Positions 8,842-16,584 of a stretch of 36,666 nucleotides of DNA are shown here, one piece after another; position 1 is the first letter of the stretch, and every line of letters starts with the position of its first letter. Source of the stretch: Thermoflexus sp. (lineage in GTDB: Bacteria; Chloroflexota; Anaerolineae; Thermoflexales; Thermoflexaceae); the NCBI RefSeq assembly GCF_025055495.1, contig NZ_JANWXB010000345.1, forward strand, positions 1 to 36,666, written 5' to 3'. Position numbers and translations under genes: made by a program. The notes under the pieces are model-generated. The model ran no database searches. It saw only the letters and a program-made list of their open reading frames with translations, and was not told where the DNA came from.

Positions 8842-9050
8842 CGTTTTCCTCCCTTCTTCACGTCCATCTGGACTCTTCGGGTAGGATTAGCCAGCGCTTG
8901 CTGCAGCAGACCTAAAGCATCCTCAGTCTACAGGGGCCCGTGGAACAACTTACGAACACCACAGGCCTCTATGGGTGTGAGCGCTTGCGCGCCCTGCTCC
9001 GATCGAAAGGCCGCATGGGACCATCCGCGAGCGAGCCGAACGCATGGGGT

Positions 9051-10904
9051 CTACCCCAGCACCGAGCCGATTCCAACCGCCCAAAGGGCGACTCCGATCC
9101 CCCATCCCAGCCACCGACGACGGGGGTGCTCGCTCCACGCCACGGGGACCGCGGCGAGCAGCGCGCCGCCCGCCAGAAGAAAGAATTCCCCCCCCAGGAA
9201 GTCGATCGCCCCCTGGGCGAAGAGCCGCTCCAGCCCGGCCGGCGCCAGCGGCAGGATCGGGAGGGGAAGGATCCAGGGGACAGCCCGGAACGCGGCCGCG
9301 CCCAGCCCGATCCAGGCCGCGTGCTGCCAGCGCGCCCATCGAGAGGCCCCCCGATCCGCGGGCCACAGGGCCGTGCCGATGCCGAAGGCCAGGGGCGGAA
9401 GCCATCGGGCCTCGAGGGGAACCAGAGACATCAGCGGCAGCATCAGCCCGTAGCCGAGCAGGAAGGGTCGGATCGCCGAGGGCGCTTCCTCGGTTCCCAG
9501 CGTCGCCCGGAGCACCAAGAAGAACAGTGTGGGCATCCCCCACACAGTCGCTCCCAGCAGCGACCAGACCGTTCCTTCGCGGATGAACCCCTCCGGATTT
9601 TCCGTAAACTGGAAGATCATCAGGGTGAGGAGGAGGAGAAGGATGGCACAGAGCCATTCCAGCAGATCCTCCGCCTCTTCGGTGAGCTCCCGCATCCCCT
9701 TGATCGGCTCCCAGAGCCAGGCGACGGCGACCAGGAACAGTGGCCACCACTGCTGCGGGATCTCCAGGTCCAGGGCCTGGAAGAACCCCTGCCAGAACAT
9801 CGCCAGGAAGGCCACCGTGCCGATGGTCAGCGAGAGGTAGCGGACCCCAAAGGAAAGCGGATCCATCCGCCGGCGCATCCACAGGCCTGCCAGGCCCAGC
9901 ACCAACAGCCCCCCTGCCGCCGTCCGGGCCCCTAGATAAGCATCCGCCGGCCACTCCCGCATCCAATGGCGAAAGGGCAGGTAGACCAGGGGAAGCGGAT
10001 AAGGCAACGCCCACAGCAGATCCGTCCAGAACAGCGGAAGAGCGCCCAGGGCCAGCAGGATAGATAGGAACGGCAGGCCGCTGAGCAGCCGCGGATGCGT
10101 CCGGAGGATCGCCGCCCGCTGGCCCCAGAAGCGGCCCAGCTTGCCCCCTTCCTCCACCAGATTGGCGCCCAGCCACAGCCAGAGCGGCGCGCTCAACCCC
10201 CACAGCCCCGGGAGGGCGCTGCGGATGCCTTCCAGCAAGCCCTCGGAGGATCGACCCCAGGCCAGCAGATAAAGCAGCGTCAGCCCGAGCCACAGGCCCC
10301 CTCCACGGATCATCCGGGGAAGCCCCTTCCGGGGCCACATGGGGAGTATCGCCAGGACGATCCCGATGGCCATCTTCAGCGCGATGCTGAGCGTCAGGGG
10401 AATGGGAAAGTGGGGTGGGAACTGCGCCAGGGCCGCCGCCCACAGCAGGCGCCCGGGCCACCGTTCCAAGGCGGAGGCCGGGCGCGCGCGCTCGTAGAGG
10501 AACAGGGCGAGGGCAGGAAGGAGCAATGCGCCGGGAGACAGCACGCTCAGCAGCGGCGCAGCAAGGTAATACAGCGAATACAACGCCACCAGGAGCCGGA
10601 AGGCCAGCGGAAGATCGCTCGCCGTCGCCACCGATAGCGTCCACAGGAAAGGCAGCCAGAGGGCCATCAGCCCGGCCCCCAGGGGCCCGCTCAGAAAGGC
10701 CCGGAGGGTGAGGGAATCCCCGAGGAGCAGAGCCAGAAACCCGGCTCCCAACATGCCGGCGAGCAGGAGGAGCCACCCCCAGCCCCGCGGGCCCATTCGG
10801 AGCAGATCCGCGACCAGTCCGATCCCGCTCCGCTGGGATTCGTATACGAAAATCCGGGCCGCATCTCGTATGGCCCCCTGGATCTCGATCCACCAGCCGG
10901 TCAT
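9051..10904 (-). CDS. large polytopic membrane protein of unknown function
   Basis: 617 aa, predominantly hydrophobic, with roughly 15-18 transmembrane segments separated by short Arg-rich loops. No transporter, glycosyltransferase or protease motif is recognisable. A charged loop around the middle (IKGMRELTEEAEDLLEW) is the longest soluble part. Start at 10904 is preferred (GAGG about 6 nt upstream); the open frame to 10997 would run through the GTAGGGGC hairpin and the preceding gene. It lies 40 nt after the WD40 protein gene on the same strand and is probably co-transcribed with it. No function is assigned. Confidence 0.6.
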   Translation of the reverse strand: MTGWWIEIQGAIRDAARIFVYESQRSGIGLVADLLRMGPRGWGWLLLLAGMLGAGFLALLLGDSLTLRAFLSGPLGAGLMALWLPFLWTLSVATASDLPLAFRLLVALYSLYYLAAPLLSVLSPGALLLPALALFLYERARPASALERWPGRLLWAAALAQFPPHFPIPLTLSIALKMAIGIVLAILPMWPRKGLPRMIRGGGLWLGLTLLYLLAWGRSSEGLLEGIRSALPGLWGLSAPLWLWLGANLVEEGGKLGRFWGQRAAILRTHPRLLSGLPFLSILLALGALPLFWTDLLWALPYPLPLVYLPFRHWMREWPADAYLGARTAAGGLLVLGLAGLWMRRRMDPLSFGVRYLSLTIGTVAFLAMFWQGFFQALDLEIPQQWWPLFLVAVAWLWEPIKGMRELTEEAEDLLEWLCAILLLLLTLMIFQFTENPEGFIREGTVWSLLGATVWGMPTLFFLVLRATLGTEEAPSAIRPFLLGYGLMLPLMSLVPLEARWLPPLAFGIGTALWPADRGASRWARWQHAAWIGLGAAAFRAVPWILPLPILPLAPAGLERLFAQGAIDFLGGEFFLLAGGALLAAVPVAWSEHPRRRWLGWGIGVALWAVGIGSVLG

Positions 10905-10920
10905 CGCAGGCCTCAATGCG

Positions 10921-10948
10921 GTAGGGGCGAAACATTTTTGGCCCCTAC
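10921..10948. repeat. GTAGGGGC/GCCCCTAC inverted repeat
   Basis: A perfect 8-bp inverted repeat with a 12-nt loop (GAAACATTTTTG). It sits between two minus-strand genes and overlaps the stop codon of the WD40 protein. The same GTAGGGGC ends bound the larger repeat blocks near 12843 and 29395, and related half-copies lie near 16339. Confidence 0.7.
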
Positions 10949-12210
10949 GGCGCGGTCGTCCAGATCTGAATCCGATGGTCCACGGGAACCGGCGCACCGG
11001 TCCCGAGGAGCACAGCCAGCCCGGCGCCGTCTTCCACGAACCCCAGCCCCAGCGGACGTCCGGGGAGGATCTCCCGGGCCAGCCGACGCCCGGTGGCCGT
11101 CTCCCACAGATATAACCGCCCCCGCGTATCCCCCTCGCCCATCCAGTCCGCGATCCCCGCGATCCATCGCCCGTCCGGGCTAAAGGCCAGCTGCTGCAAG
11201 GTCACCGGCAGATCCGCTCCTTCGGTCTCCTGGGGGAAATCCAGCTCCGCCTGGAGCTGAAGTGTGACGTCTCGTTCGTCGGGATTCACCTCAACCCTCC
11301 AGAGCGCCGCCCGGCCGGGAGCAAGGACCATGCCATACGTCGGATGCTCGGCCTGTTGGTTCTCGGCCACAGCCAGCGTTTGCCCGTCCGGGGAGAGGGC
11401 GATGGCGCTGATCGGCTCGAAGGCGATCGATCCCCATCCCTCACCGGCATAGGCGTCCCACACCTCCATATCCGTTTCCCCACGGGTGATCTGGAAGATC
11501 AGACGCTCATCCGCATCCATGACAAACGCATCCCCTGGCCCATAGAGCTCGAACTCGAAAGCCGGGCGTCGGCTCTCCAGATAATATCCGATCAGATGGC
11601 TTTCCGTCCCCACCAGCACCAAGGTCCCCTGGGGCGAAAAAGCCACCGCTCGAGCTTGTCCAGTGGGGAAGAAAACATGATCCACCGTCTGCGCCGTCAG
11701 GTTCAGCAATTCCACCGTCTCGCCTGTGGACACCACCAGCCAGCGGCCGTCTGGGGAGAAGGCCATGCGGTTGACCTCTACGCCTTCTTCGACAGGAAAG
11801 CGCGCCAGCTCCCGATTGGTGCGGGGATCCAGGATGCGGATCTGACCGGATTCGCCGACCGCCAGGCGGGATCCATCAGGGGCGACGGCCATCTGGAAGG
11901 CCTCAACGGGGATCTCCTGACGCAATCGCCATCGCACCGAGCCGGGCGTCTCCAGAGCTCTTGTGGGGCTTGCCAAGGGCGTGGCCGTCCGCTCCGGCGT
12001 GGCGATCCGTTCCGTCGTTGGGGTGGGAGGCGGGGGAGTCCGCTCCCGGGTTTGCGGAGGGGTCGGGGAAGGTCTCGTCGCCTGGGGGAGCCGGGTCAGC
12101 ATCTCCGGCAGGAATCGATACGCGGCGATCCCGACGCCCAGGCCTCCGCACAGGCATAGAGCGCCGATAAGGCCGACGATCCCGATGATCCACCACGAAC
12201 GCGTGCGCAT
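10945..12210 (-). CDS. membrane-anchored WD40 beta-propeller protein
   Basis: 421 aa. An N-terminal transmembrane helix (about 6-32, WIIGIVGLIGALCLCGG) is followed by a Pro/Thr-rich linker to about residue 95. The C-terminal ~320 residues carry WD40-like blades marked by repeated AFSPDGRW / ALSPDGQTLAVA signatures (at least four) with intervening strands. Start at 12210 has GGAGGGTTTTGAG upstream; the longer frame to 12282 lacks such a site. Its stop overlaps a GTAGGGGC inverted repeat. It probably presents a propeller outside the membrane as a protein-binding scaffold; partners are unknown. It follows two zinc-ribbon membrane protein genes on the same strand. Confidence 0.75.
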   Translation of the reverse strand: MRTRSWWIIGIVGLIGALCLCGGLGVGIAAYRFLPEMLTRLPQATRPSPTPPQTRERTPPPPTPTTERIATPERTATPLASPTRALETPGSVRWRLRQEIPVEAFQMAVAPDGSRLAVGESGQIRILDPRTNRELARFPVEEGVEVNRMAFSPDGRWLVVSTGETVELLNLTAQTVDHVFFPTGQARAVAFSPQGTLVLVGTESHLIGYYLESRRPAFEFELYGPGDAFVMDADERLIFQITRGETDMEVWDAYAGEGWGSIAFEPISAIALSPDGQTLAVAENQQAEHPTYGMVLAPGRAALWRVEVNPDERDVTLQLQAELDFPQETEGADLPVTLQQLAFSPDGRWIAGIADWMGEGDTRGRLYLWETATGRRLAREILPGRPLGLGFVEDGAGLAVLLGTGAPVPVDHRIQIWTTAP

Positions 12211-12300
12211 CTCAAAACCCTCCGGGGGGATTTGGGAAGGGGACCATCCCGACCGCGAAGCGCCCGACCTCACGGGGCGCATGGAACACGGTCGCGCTTT

Positions 12301-12810
12301 TCATCGACCCCATCCGGAAGCGGGAAGCGCTCCACCGCAAGCCGGGCATCGCCGCCAGGTCGGATCCACCGCGCGGCTGCAATACGGACAACGGAAATCC
12401 GCAGGCTGTCCGCATCCTTCACACCGGACCTCGTGGGGATCCAGGCGCTGCCCGCAGGACGGGCAACGAAAGATCGCCATAGCGGGTGGGGAGACCTGAG
12501 GGGACGTCCCTTCGAGCGCTCGGGCGATCCCTCGGGCGGTGGTCTCGATCTCCTCCTGGAGGCGAGCGGCCATCGTGGCGGTGGGAATCGATGGGGGCGA
12601 GGGAAGCGAAGGCCGGGGGAATCGGAACCATCCCCCAATGCTGCGGCGCAGGGCCGCCGGAAGCAGCCACAGATTGACGGCCAGGGAGAGCGAGAGGATC
12701 CCCAGCAACACCCACCCCAGATTTTGCCCGCCGGTCAGGAAGGAAACTCCCAGCGCCGCGATCCCGACGAGAACCAACCCCCACCGGATCCCCCGCAGGA
12801 TCCCTTTCAT
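12301..12810 (-). CDS. membrane protein with C-terminal double zinc ribbon
   Basis: 169 aa. Two transmembrane helices lie in the first ~55 residues (WGLVLVGIAALGVSF; LGWVLLGILSLSLAVNLWLL). A Pro/Ser linker and a helix follow, then two zinc-ribbon units: CPSCGQRL paired with CEGCGQP, and CPYCSRAV paired with CPACGG. Each supplies a four-Cys zinc site (DZANK-like). Start at 12810 has AGGAGG six bases upstream. The ribbon probably mediates protein-protein contacts at the cytosolic face. It is separated from another zinc-ribbon gene only by a repeat block, which suggests a functional group. Confidence 0.7.
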   Translation of the reverse strand: MKGILRGIRWGLVLVGIAALGVSFLTGGQNLGWVLLGILSLSLAVNLWLLPAALRRSIGGWFRFPRPSLPSPPSIPTATMAARLQEEIETTARGIARALEGTSPQVSPPAMAIFRCPSCGQRLDPHEVRCEGCGQPADFRCPYCSRAVDPTWRRCPACGGALPASGWGR

Positions 12811-12842
12811 CCTTCACCTCCTGGCGCATTTCATCACATTGT

Positions 12843-13080
12843 CGTAGGGGCAACCCCCCGTGGTTGCCCCGTGTAGGGGCGACCCCCTGTGGTCGCCCTA
12901 ACGGGGGCAGGCATAGGGACCCGCCCCTGCGGACAGGCACGAGGGCCCGCCCGTAGGGGCAGGCACAGGGGCTTGCCCCTACGAAAATGAATGTGCCGCG
13001 CCGTTTTGTAGGGGCAACCCCGGGGGGGTGCCCATCATGGGCACCCCCGTGGTCGCCCCAATCCCCTGTGGTTGCCCTAT
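12843..13080. repeat. GTAGGGGC-bounded intergenic palindromic repeat block
   Basis: A chain of short units of the form TAGGGGC(A/G)ACC...GTGGTTGCCCC/GGTCGCCC, each partly palindromic, occurs several times between 12843 and 13080. Units vary in length and sequence. The block lies between two zinc-ribbon genes and contains no credible ORF. A related block is at 29395-29616. Such short GC-rich units are dispersed in many bacterial genomes and are often mis-called as small proteins. Confidence 0.75.
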
Positions 13081-13101
13081 CCCCCACGGCACCCATAGCC
13101 C

Positions 13102-13740
13102 TTAGACAGCCGCCCGTCCTCCCTCTCCCAGCTTCATCCCACACGACGGGCAAAACCGCGCGCCCGGGGGAAGCTCCGCCCCGCAGTTCGGGCAGAAGCG
13201 GTAGGCCATGGCGGGCGCGGCCTCGCCGCTGACCGGCGTGGGCACCGGTGTCGGTGACACGGTGGGAGGAGGCGGGGCCGGAGTTTCGCCCGCATAACGC
13301 TGGGCCTCCTGATAGCGCCCGGCCAGCCAGGCGGCGGTATCCGCTGGCAACGCGGCGCCGGTGGCGATGAACTGCTGGATGAACTCGAACGTCCGCTGGG
13401 GCAGTTTGCTCTGGCGCCAGGCGCCGTAGGCGGCCGTGAAGAGGAGCGGCCACAGCAGGAACAGGCCCGCCCCCGCGGCGATCGCTTTGTCCACCCATTT
13501 CCCGGCCCCCACCTCGACCATCAGGTTCTCCCCTTGTCGGCGCAAGACCACGTTCAGGGCCGAGGAAACCCCCATCAGGGTCCGCCAGGCCTCCTCCTGC
13601 CGGGCCTGGATCACCACCCCGCCCTGGGGGAGATCCAAAACCTGCACGTCGAACTTCTGCGCCCGATACCAGTCGGACAGGGCCTGAACCAGCTGGCCCA
13701 TGTTCAGGTTCGGGGCGTGGAACACTCGCTGATCCGACAT
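13102..13740 (-). CDS. zinc-ribbon protein with membrane helix
   Basis: 212 aa. The N-terminal ~85 residues form a predicted alpha/beta domain with a VVIQARQ strand; a hydrophobic segment (about 90-106, AGAGLFLLWPLLFTAAYG) follows, then a helical stretch and a Pro/Thr-rich linker. The C-terminal zinc ribbon reads CPNCGAELPPGARFCPSCG, the canonical zinc-ribbon signature with one four-Cys site. Start at 13740 has GGAGGGG upstream. The gene begins 11 nt after the stop of the 89-aa gene and is likely co-transcribed. The N-terminal domain is not recognised. Possibly an adaptor in a membrane assembly with the following zinc-ribbon protein. Confidence 0.7.
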   Translation of the reverse strand: MSDQRVFHAPNLNMGQLVQALSDWYRAQKFDVQVLDLPQGGVVIQARQEEAWRTLMGVSSALNVVLRRQGENLMVEVGAGKWVDKAIAAGAGLFLLWPLLFTAAYGAWRQSKLPQRTFEFIQQFIATGAALPADTAAWLAGRYQEAQRYAGETPAPPPPTVSPTPVPTPVSGEAAPAMAYRFCPNCGAELPPGARFCPSCGMKLGEGGRAAV

Positions 13741-13751
13741 GGCTCCCCTCC

Positions 13752-14021
13752 TTATGGTTGGGTTTGGAGGAACATCGTGAGCTGCATCGCGTTTAGCACC
13801 GCCAGCTCCAAGAGCAGCTGGGTGACCTGTTCATGAAGGGCATCATCGAGCCGGGGCTCGATCTCCCGCATCAGCGCGGCCACCCGTTCCGCTTGGGCCT
13901 TCACTTCCTCCGGCGTCACCCGGCCGTCCTCCATCGCCTGCTGCCAGGACTCCATTCGGTCCACGTATCGCTGGAAGAACAGGGCATCGCCCTCCTCGCT
14001 GAACCAGCTCGTCCGGGCCAT
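13752..14021 (-). CDS. small helical protein, 89 aa
   Basis: Unrecognised, strongly alpha-helical and acidic (RMESWQQAMEDGRVTPEEV, then ALMREIEPRLDDALHEQV), compatible with a coiled-coil or helical bundle. Start at 14021 (MARTSWF) has GGGAGG five bases upstream; the open frame to 14249 crosses low-quality Arg-rich sequence and the direct-repeat operator candidate, so it is rejected. It is the first gene of a minus-strand series and carries upstream the same TGTTCCGA-N2-TTGTTCCC element seen before the 66-aa gene at 5627. Confidence 0.65.
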   Translation of the reverse strand: MARTSWFSEEGDALFFQRYVDRMESWQQAMEDGRVTPEEVKAQAERVAALMREIEPRLDDALHEQVTQLLLELAVLNAMQLTMFLQTQP

Positions 14022-14068
14022 GGGGGCCTCCCTATGCGCGCAGGTTGCTTTCAGTGTCTCATGGGGCT

Positions 14069-14086
14069 GGGAACAAATTCGGAACA
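14069..14086 (-). promoter_or_regulatory. direct-repeat operator candidate GTTC-N7-GTTC
   Basis: Read on the minus strand, TGTTCCGAATTTGTTCCC lies 47 bp upstream of the start at 14021. It matches the element at 5553-5570 at 16 of 18 positions, with the same orientation relative to the downstream gene and the same 11-bp half-site spacing. A recognisable -10 is not obvious (GACACT ten bases downstream). Confidence 0.4.
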
Positions 14087-14173
14087 GGCCTCGAGATGGC
14101 CATCCCCGAATACGCCTCCTGAACCGCCGCATCGATGCGATGGGGAGCGCAAAGTGGTGCCGAGCTCTTATCC

Positions 14174-14212
14174 TTGGGGCTGGGCATCGCCTTCGGCGGC
14201 CCCCAGCCCCAA
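14174..14212. terminator. TTGGGGCTGG...CCAGCCCCAA hairpin with CTTCG loop
   Basis: TTGGGGCTGGG and CCCAGCCCCAA form an 11-bp outer stem; an inner CGCC-TTC-GGCG stem closes the loop. It lies downstream of lepA (minus strand) and shares its arms with the hairpin at 32890-32933. Likely a terminator or transcript-stabilising element, but there is no long T-run. Confidence 0.5.
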
Positions 14213-14393
14213 AACCCACAGGGGAGCTTAGAAGCTGCACGTCGCCCAAGGTGGACAGGCAGTGGGGAAGTCGAGGGTGGGGGACGAGGAGCCAAGCGCT
14301 GAATCCAAGGCCCCTGGCCTGGAACCTGCTTCAGGGTCTTGTTACGGACTGCTGAACGACCCGCTCAACCTTCGCGCCGGATCCGGGGACGGC

Positions 14394-16199
14394 CTACGCT
14401 TCCCGCCCCAGCTTCAATACCGCTAAGAAGGCCTCCTGAGGCACCTCAACGCGGCCGATCATCTTGAGGCGCTTCTTTCCTTCCTTTTGCTTTTCGAGCA
14501 GCTTCCGCTTGCGGGTGACATCGCCCCCGTAACACTTGGCCAGCACGTCCTTCCGCATCGCCTTGATGGTCGCTCGGGCGATGATCCGGCCGCCCACGGC
14601 GGCCTGGACGGCGACGTCGAAGAGCTGACGGGGGATCACCTCCTTCAGCTTCTCCACCAGCGCGTGGCCCTTATGATACGCCTGATCCCGGTGGACGATC
14701 AGGGCCAGGGCGTCCACCGGCTGGCCGTGAACCAGGATCTCCAGCTTCACTAGGTCCCCCGCCCGATAGCCCACAAACGTGTAATCCATCGAGGCGTAGC
14801 CCCGGGTGCGGCTCTTGAGCTGATCGTAGAAATCGATGATCAGCTCGGCCAGCGGCACCTCTGCCTCGATCATCACCCGCCGGGGATCTAGATAGGTCAT
14901 GTTCTGATAAACGCCCCGCCGTGAGGTGATGAGATCCATCACCGGCCCGATGTAGTCAGCGGGCGTGATGAGGGTGACCTTCATCCACGGCTCCCGGATC
15001 TCCTGGATGTGGGAGGGGTCGGGGAGGTCGGAGGGGCGGGTGATGGTCTTCACCTGGCCGTTGCGCAGCAGGACCTCATACTCCACGCTGGGCGCTGTGG
15101 CCACGATGTCCAGCCCATACTCCCGTTCCAGGCGCTCCTGGACGATCTCCATGTGGAACATCCCCAGGAAGCCGCACCGGAACCCAAAGCCCAGGGCCTG
15201 GGAGGTCTCCGGCTGGAAGACCAGGGCGGCGTCGTTCAGCTGCAGCTTCTCCAGCGCTTCCCGTAGAACCTCGTAATCTTCCCCTTCGGAGGGGTAAAAG
15301 CTGGCGAAGACCATCGGCTTAGGCGGACGGAACCCCGGCAGCGGCTCGGGGGCGGGACGGTCCGCCGTGGTGATCGTATCCCCGACCCGACATTCCCGAA
15401 CCGACTTCAGGCCGGTGGCCACATAGCCCACCTCGCCGGCCTCCAGACGGCCCGTCGGCGAGAGATCGGGGGTGAAGACACCGATCTCTATCGGCTCGCC
15501 CGTCACCCCGGTGGACATCACCGTGATCTTCCGGCCCATGGCGAGCCGACCGTTCACCACGCGCACATAGGCGATCACGCCTTTGTAGGAGTCGTAATGG
15601 CTGTCGAAGATCAGGGCCTGGAGTGGGGACTCCGGATCGCCTCGGGGCGGTGGGATCCGCTGCACCACCGCCTCTAATACCTCCTCTACCCCGATCCCCA
15701 GCTTGGCCGAGATCCGGAGGATCTCCGACTCCGGGATCCCCAGGAGCTCCGCGATCTCGCGGGCCACCTCGTCCGGCCGGGCCGCCGGCAGATCGATCTT
15801 GTTGATCACCGGGATGATGACCAGATCATGCTCCATCGCCAGGTAAAGGTTGGCCAGGGTCTGGGCTTCGATCCCCTGGGTGGCGTCGACCAGCAACACG
15901 GCCCCCTCGCAGGCGGCCATGGCCCGGCCGACCTCGTAAGAGAAATCCACGTGGCCCGGCGTGTCGATCAGGTTCAGCTCGTAGGTCCGGCCATCCCGCG
16001 CGGTATAGTGCATCCGGACCGCCGAGGCCTTGATGGTCACCCCCCGCTCCCGCTCCAGGTCCATCGAATCCAGCACCAGCTCCATCCCGTTGCGGGGCTG
16101 GATCGTGCCGGTGCGCTCCAGGAGCCGGTCCGCCAGGGTGGTTTTGCCGTGATCCACGTGGGCGATGATGCAGAAGTTGCGAATGTGTTCCAAACCCAT
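14394..16199 (-). CDS. lepA: elongation factor 4 (LepA), ribosome back-translocating GTPase
   Basis: 601 aa, the usual length for LepA/EF4. G1 is AHVDHGKTT (13-21), followed by DTPGH (G3) and NKID (G4) motifs; EF-G-like domains II, III and V follow. The LepA-specific C-terminal domain ends with [28 protein letters not shown]4 binds stalled or mis-translocated ribosomes and hydrolyses GTP. Start 16199 ([14 protein letters not shown]) matches the family. An ATG at 16277 lies within the -10 of the promoter at 16273-16302 and cannot be used. The ribosome binding site is modest (AGGGG close to the ATG). Confidence 0.97.
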   Translation of the reverse strand: MGLEHIRNFCIIAHVDHGKTTLADRLLERTGTIQPRNGMELVLDSMDLERERGVTIKASAVRMHYTARDGRTYELNLIDTPGHVDFSYEVGRAMAACEGAVLLVDATQGIEAQTLANLYLAMEHDLVIIPVINKIDLPAARPDEVAREIAELLGIPESEILRISAKLGIGVEEVLEAVVQRIPPPRGDPESPLQALIFDSHYDSYKGVIAYVRVVNGRLAMGRKITVMSTGVTGEPIEIGVFTPDLSPTGRLEAGEVGYVATGLKSVRECRVGDTITTADRPAPEPLPGFRPPKPMVFASFYPSEGEDYEVLREALEKLQLNDAALVFQPETSQALGFGFRCGFLGMFHMEIVQERLEREYGLDIVATAPSVEYEVLLRNGQVKTITRPSDLPDPSHIQEIREPWMKVTLITPADYIGPVMDLITSRRGVYQNMTYLDPRRVMIEAEVPLAELIIDFYDQLKSRTRGYASMDYTFVGYRAGDLVKLEILVHGQPVDALALIVHRDQAYHKGHALVEKLKEVIPRQLFDVAVQAAVGGRIIARATIKAMRKDVLAKCYGGDVTRKRKLLEKQKEGKKRLKMIGRVEVPQEAFLAVLKLGREA

Positions 16200-16272
16200 T
16201 TCCCCTACACGAAAATCGCTGGCGAGCCATCGCCGATCAATCCCTTCGGCGCCTGGCCGTTCGGGCAAGTTC

Positions 16273-16302
16273 ATCATAAGCGGGGCACGGAAGCGTTGTC
16301 AA
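16273..16302 (-). promoter_or_regulatory. sigma70-type promoter of lepA
   Basis: On the minus strand TTGACA (16302-16297) is followed after 18 nt by TATGAT (16278-16273), close to consensus. Transcription should begin near 16266, leaving a leader of about 67 nt before the ATG at 16199. Confidence 0.75.
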
Positions 16303-16338
16303 ACCGGATCGAAGTTGCGTCGTTTGTCTACTCTTTAG

Positions 16339-16375
16339 CGGCGAAAAATCTTTCGCCCCTACGTTTCGCCCCTAC
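16339..16375. repeat. degenerate GTAGGGGC-type repeat
   Basis: Two GCCCCTAC half-sites (16355-16362 and 16368-16375) are preceded by GCGGCGAAAAATCTTTC, which resembles the loop and left arm of the 10921 inverted repeat. A partial member of the same dispersed family. Confidence 0.55.
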
Positions 16376-16584
16376 GGGGCCCGCGAGGCTCGGTCAAGAG
16401 GCGTTTCAGAGCGCTTGGAGGGGAGTGGGAGGAACGGATTCCCCATGTTAGGATTAAAGAAATCCCGGGAAGCCTCCGCGATCGGGAGGGTTTCTTCCCG
16501 CGGTGGATCCCGGCTGGGAATGGCGGTGGTTCCCTGGTCTTCACGCGCTGGGCGGGGACGATCTCAACCTGCGGGGAGGAGGCC

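Larger units (their letters stand above)
14022..14393. other. intergenic region between lepA end and the 89-aa gene
   Basis: It contains the GTTC-N7-GTTC direct repeat (14069-14086) and a long hairpin (14174-14212). ORFs in it are Arg/Pro-rich shadows. No tRNA-like or other RNA gene is recognised. Confidence 0.5.
16200..16584. other. divergent intergenic region lepA / penicillin-acylase-like gene
   Basis: It holds the lepA promoter (16273-16302), a degenerate GTAGGGGC-type repeat (16339-16375), and ends with a strong Shine-Dalgarno (GGGGAGGAGG) before 16585. Short ORFs here are not credible. A clear plus-strand promoter was not found. Confidence 0.5.

Noticed and set aside
14069-14086. ECF sigma -35 element (GGAAC) in the opposite direction
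   Set aside because: The opposite strand contains GGAAC, but both copies are placed with the same orientation to genes on the other side, and no -10 fits.
14022-14393. tRNA or structured RNA gene
   Set aside because: A hairpin is present but no cloverleaf or conserved RNA core.
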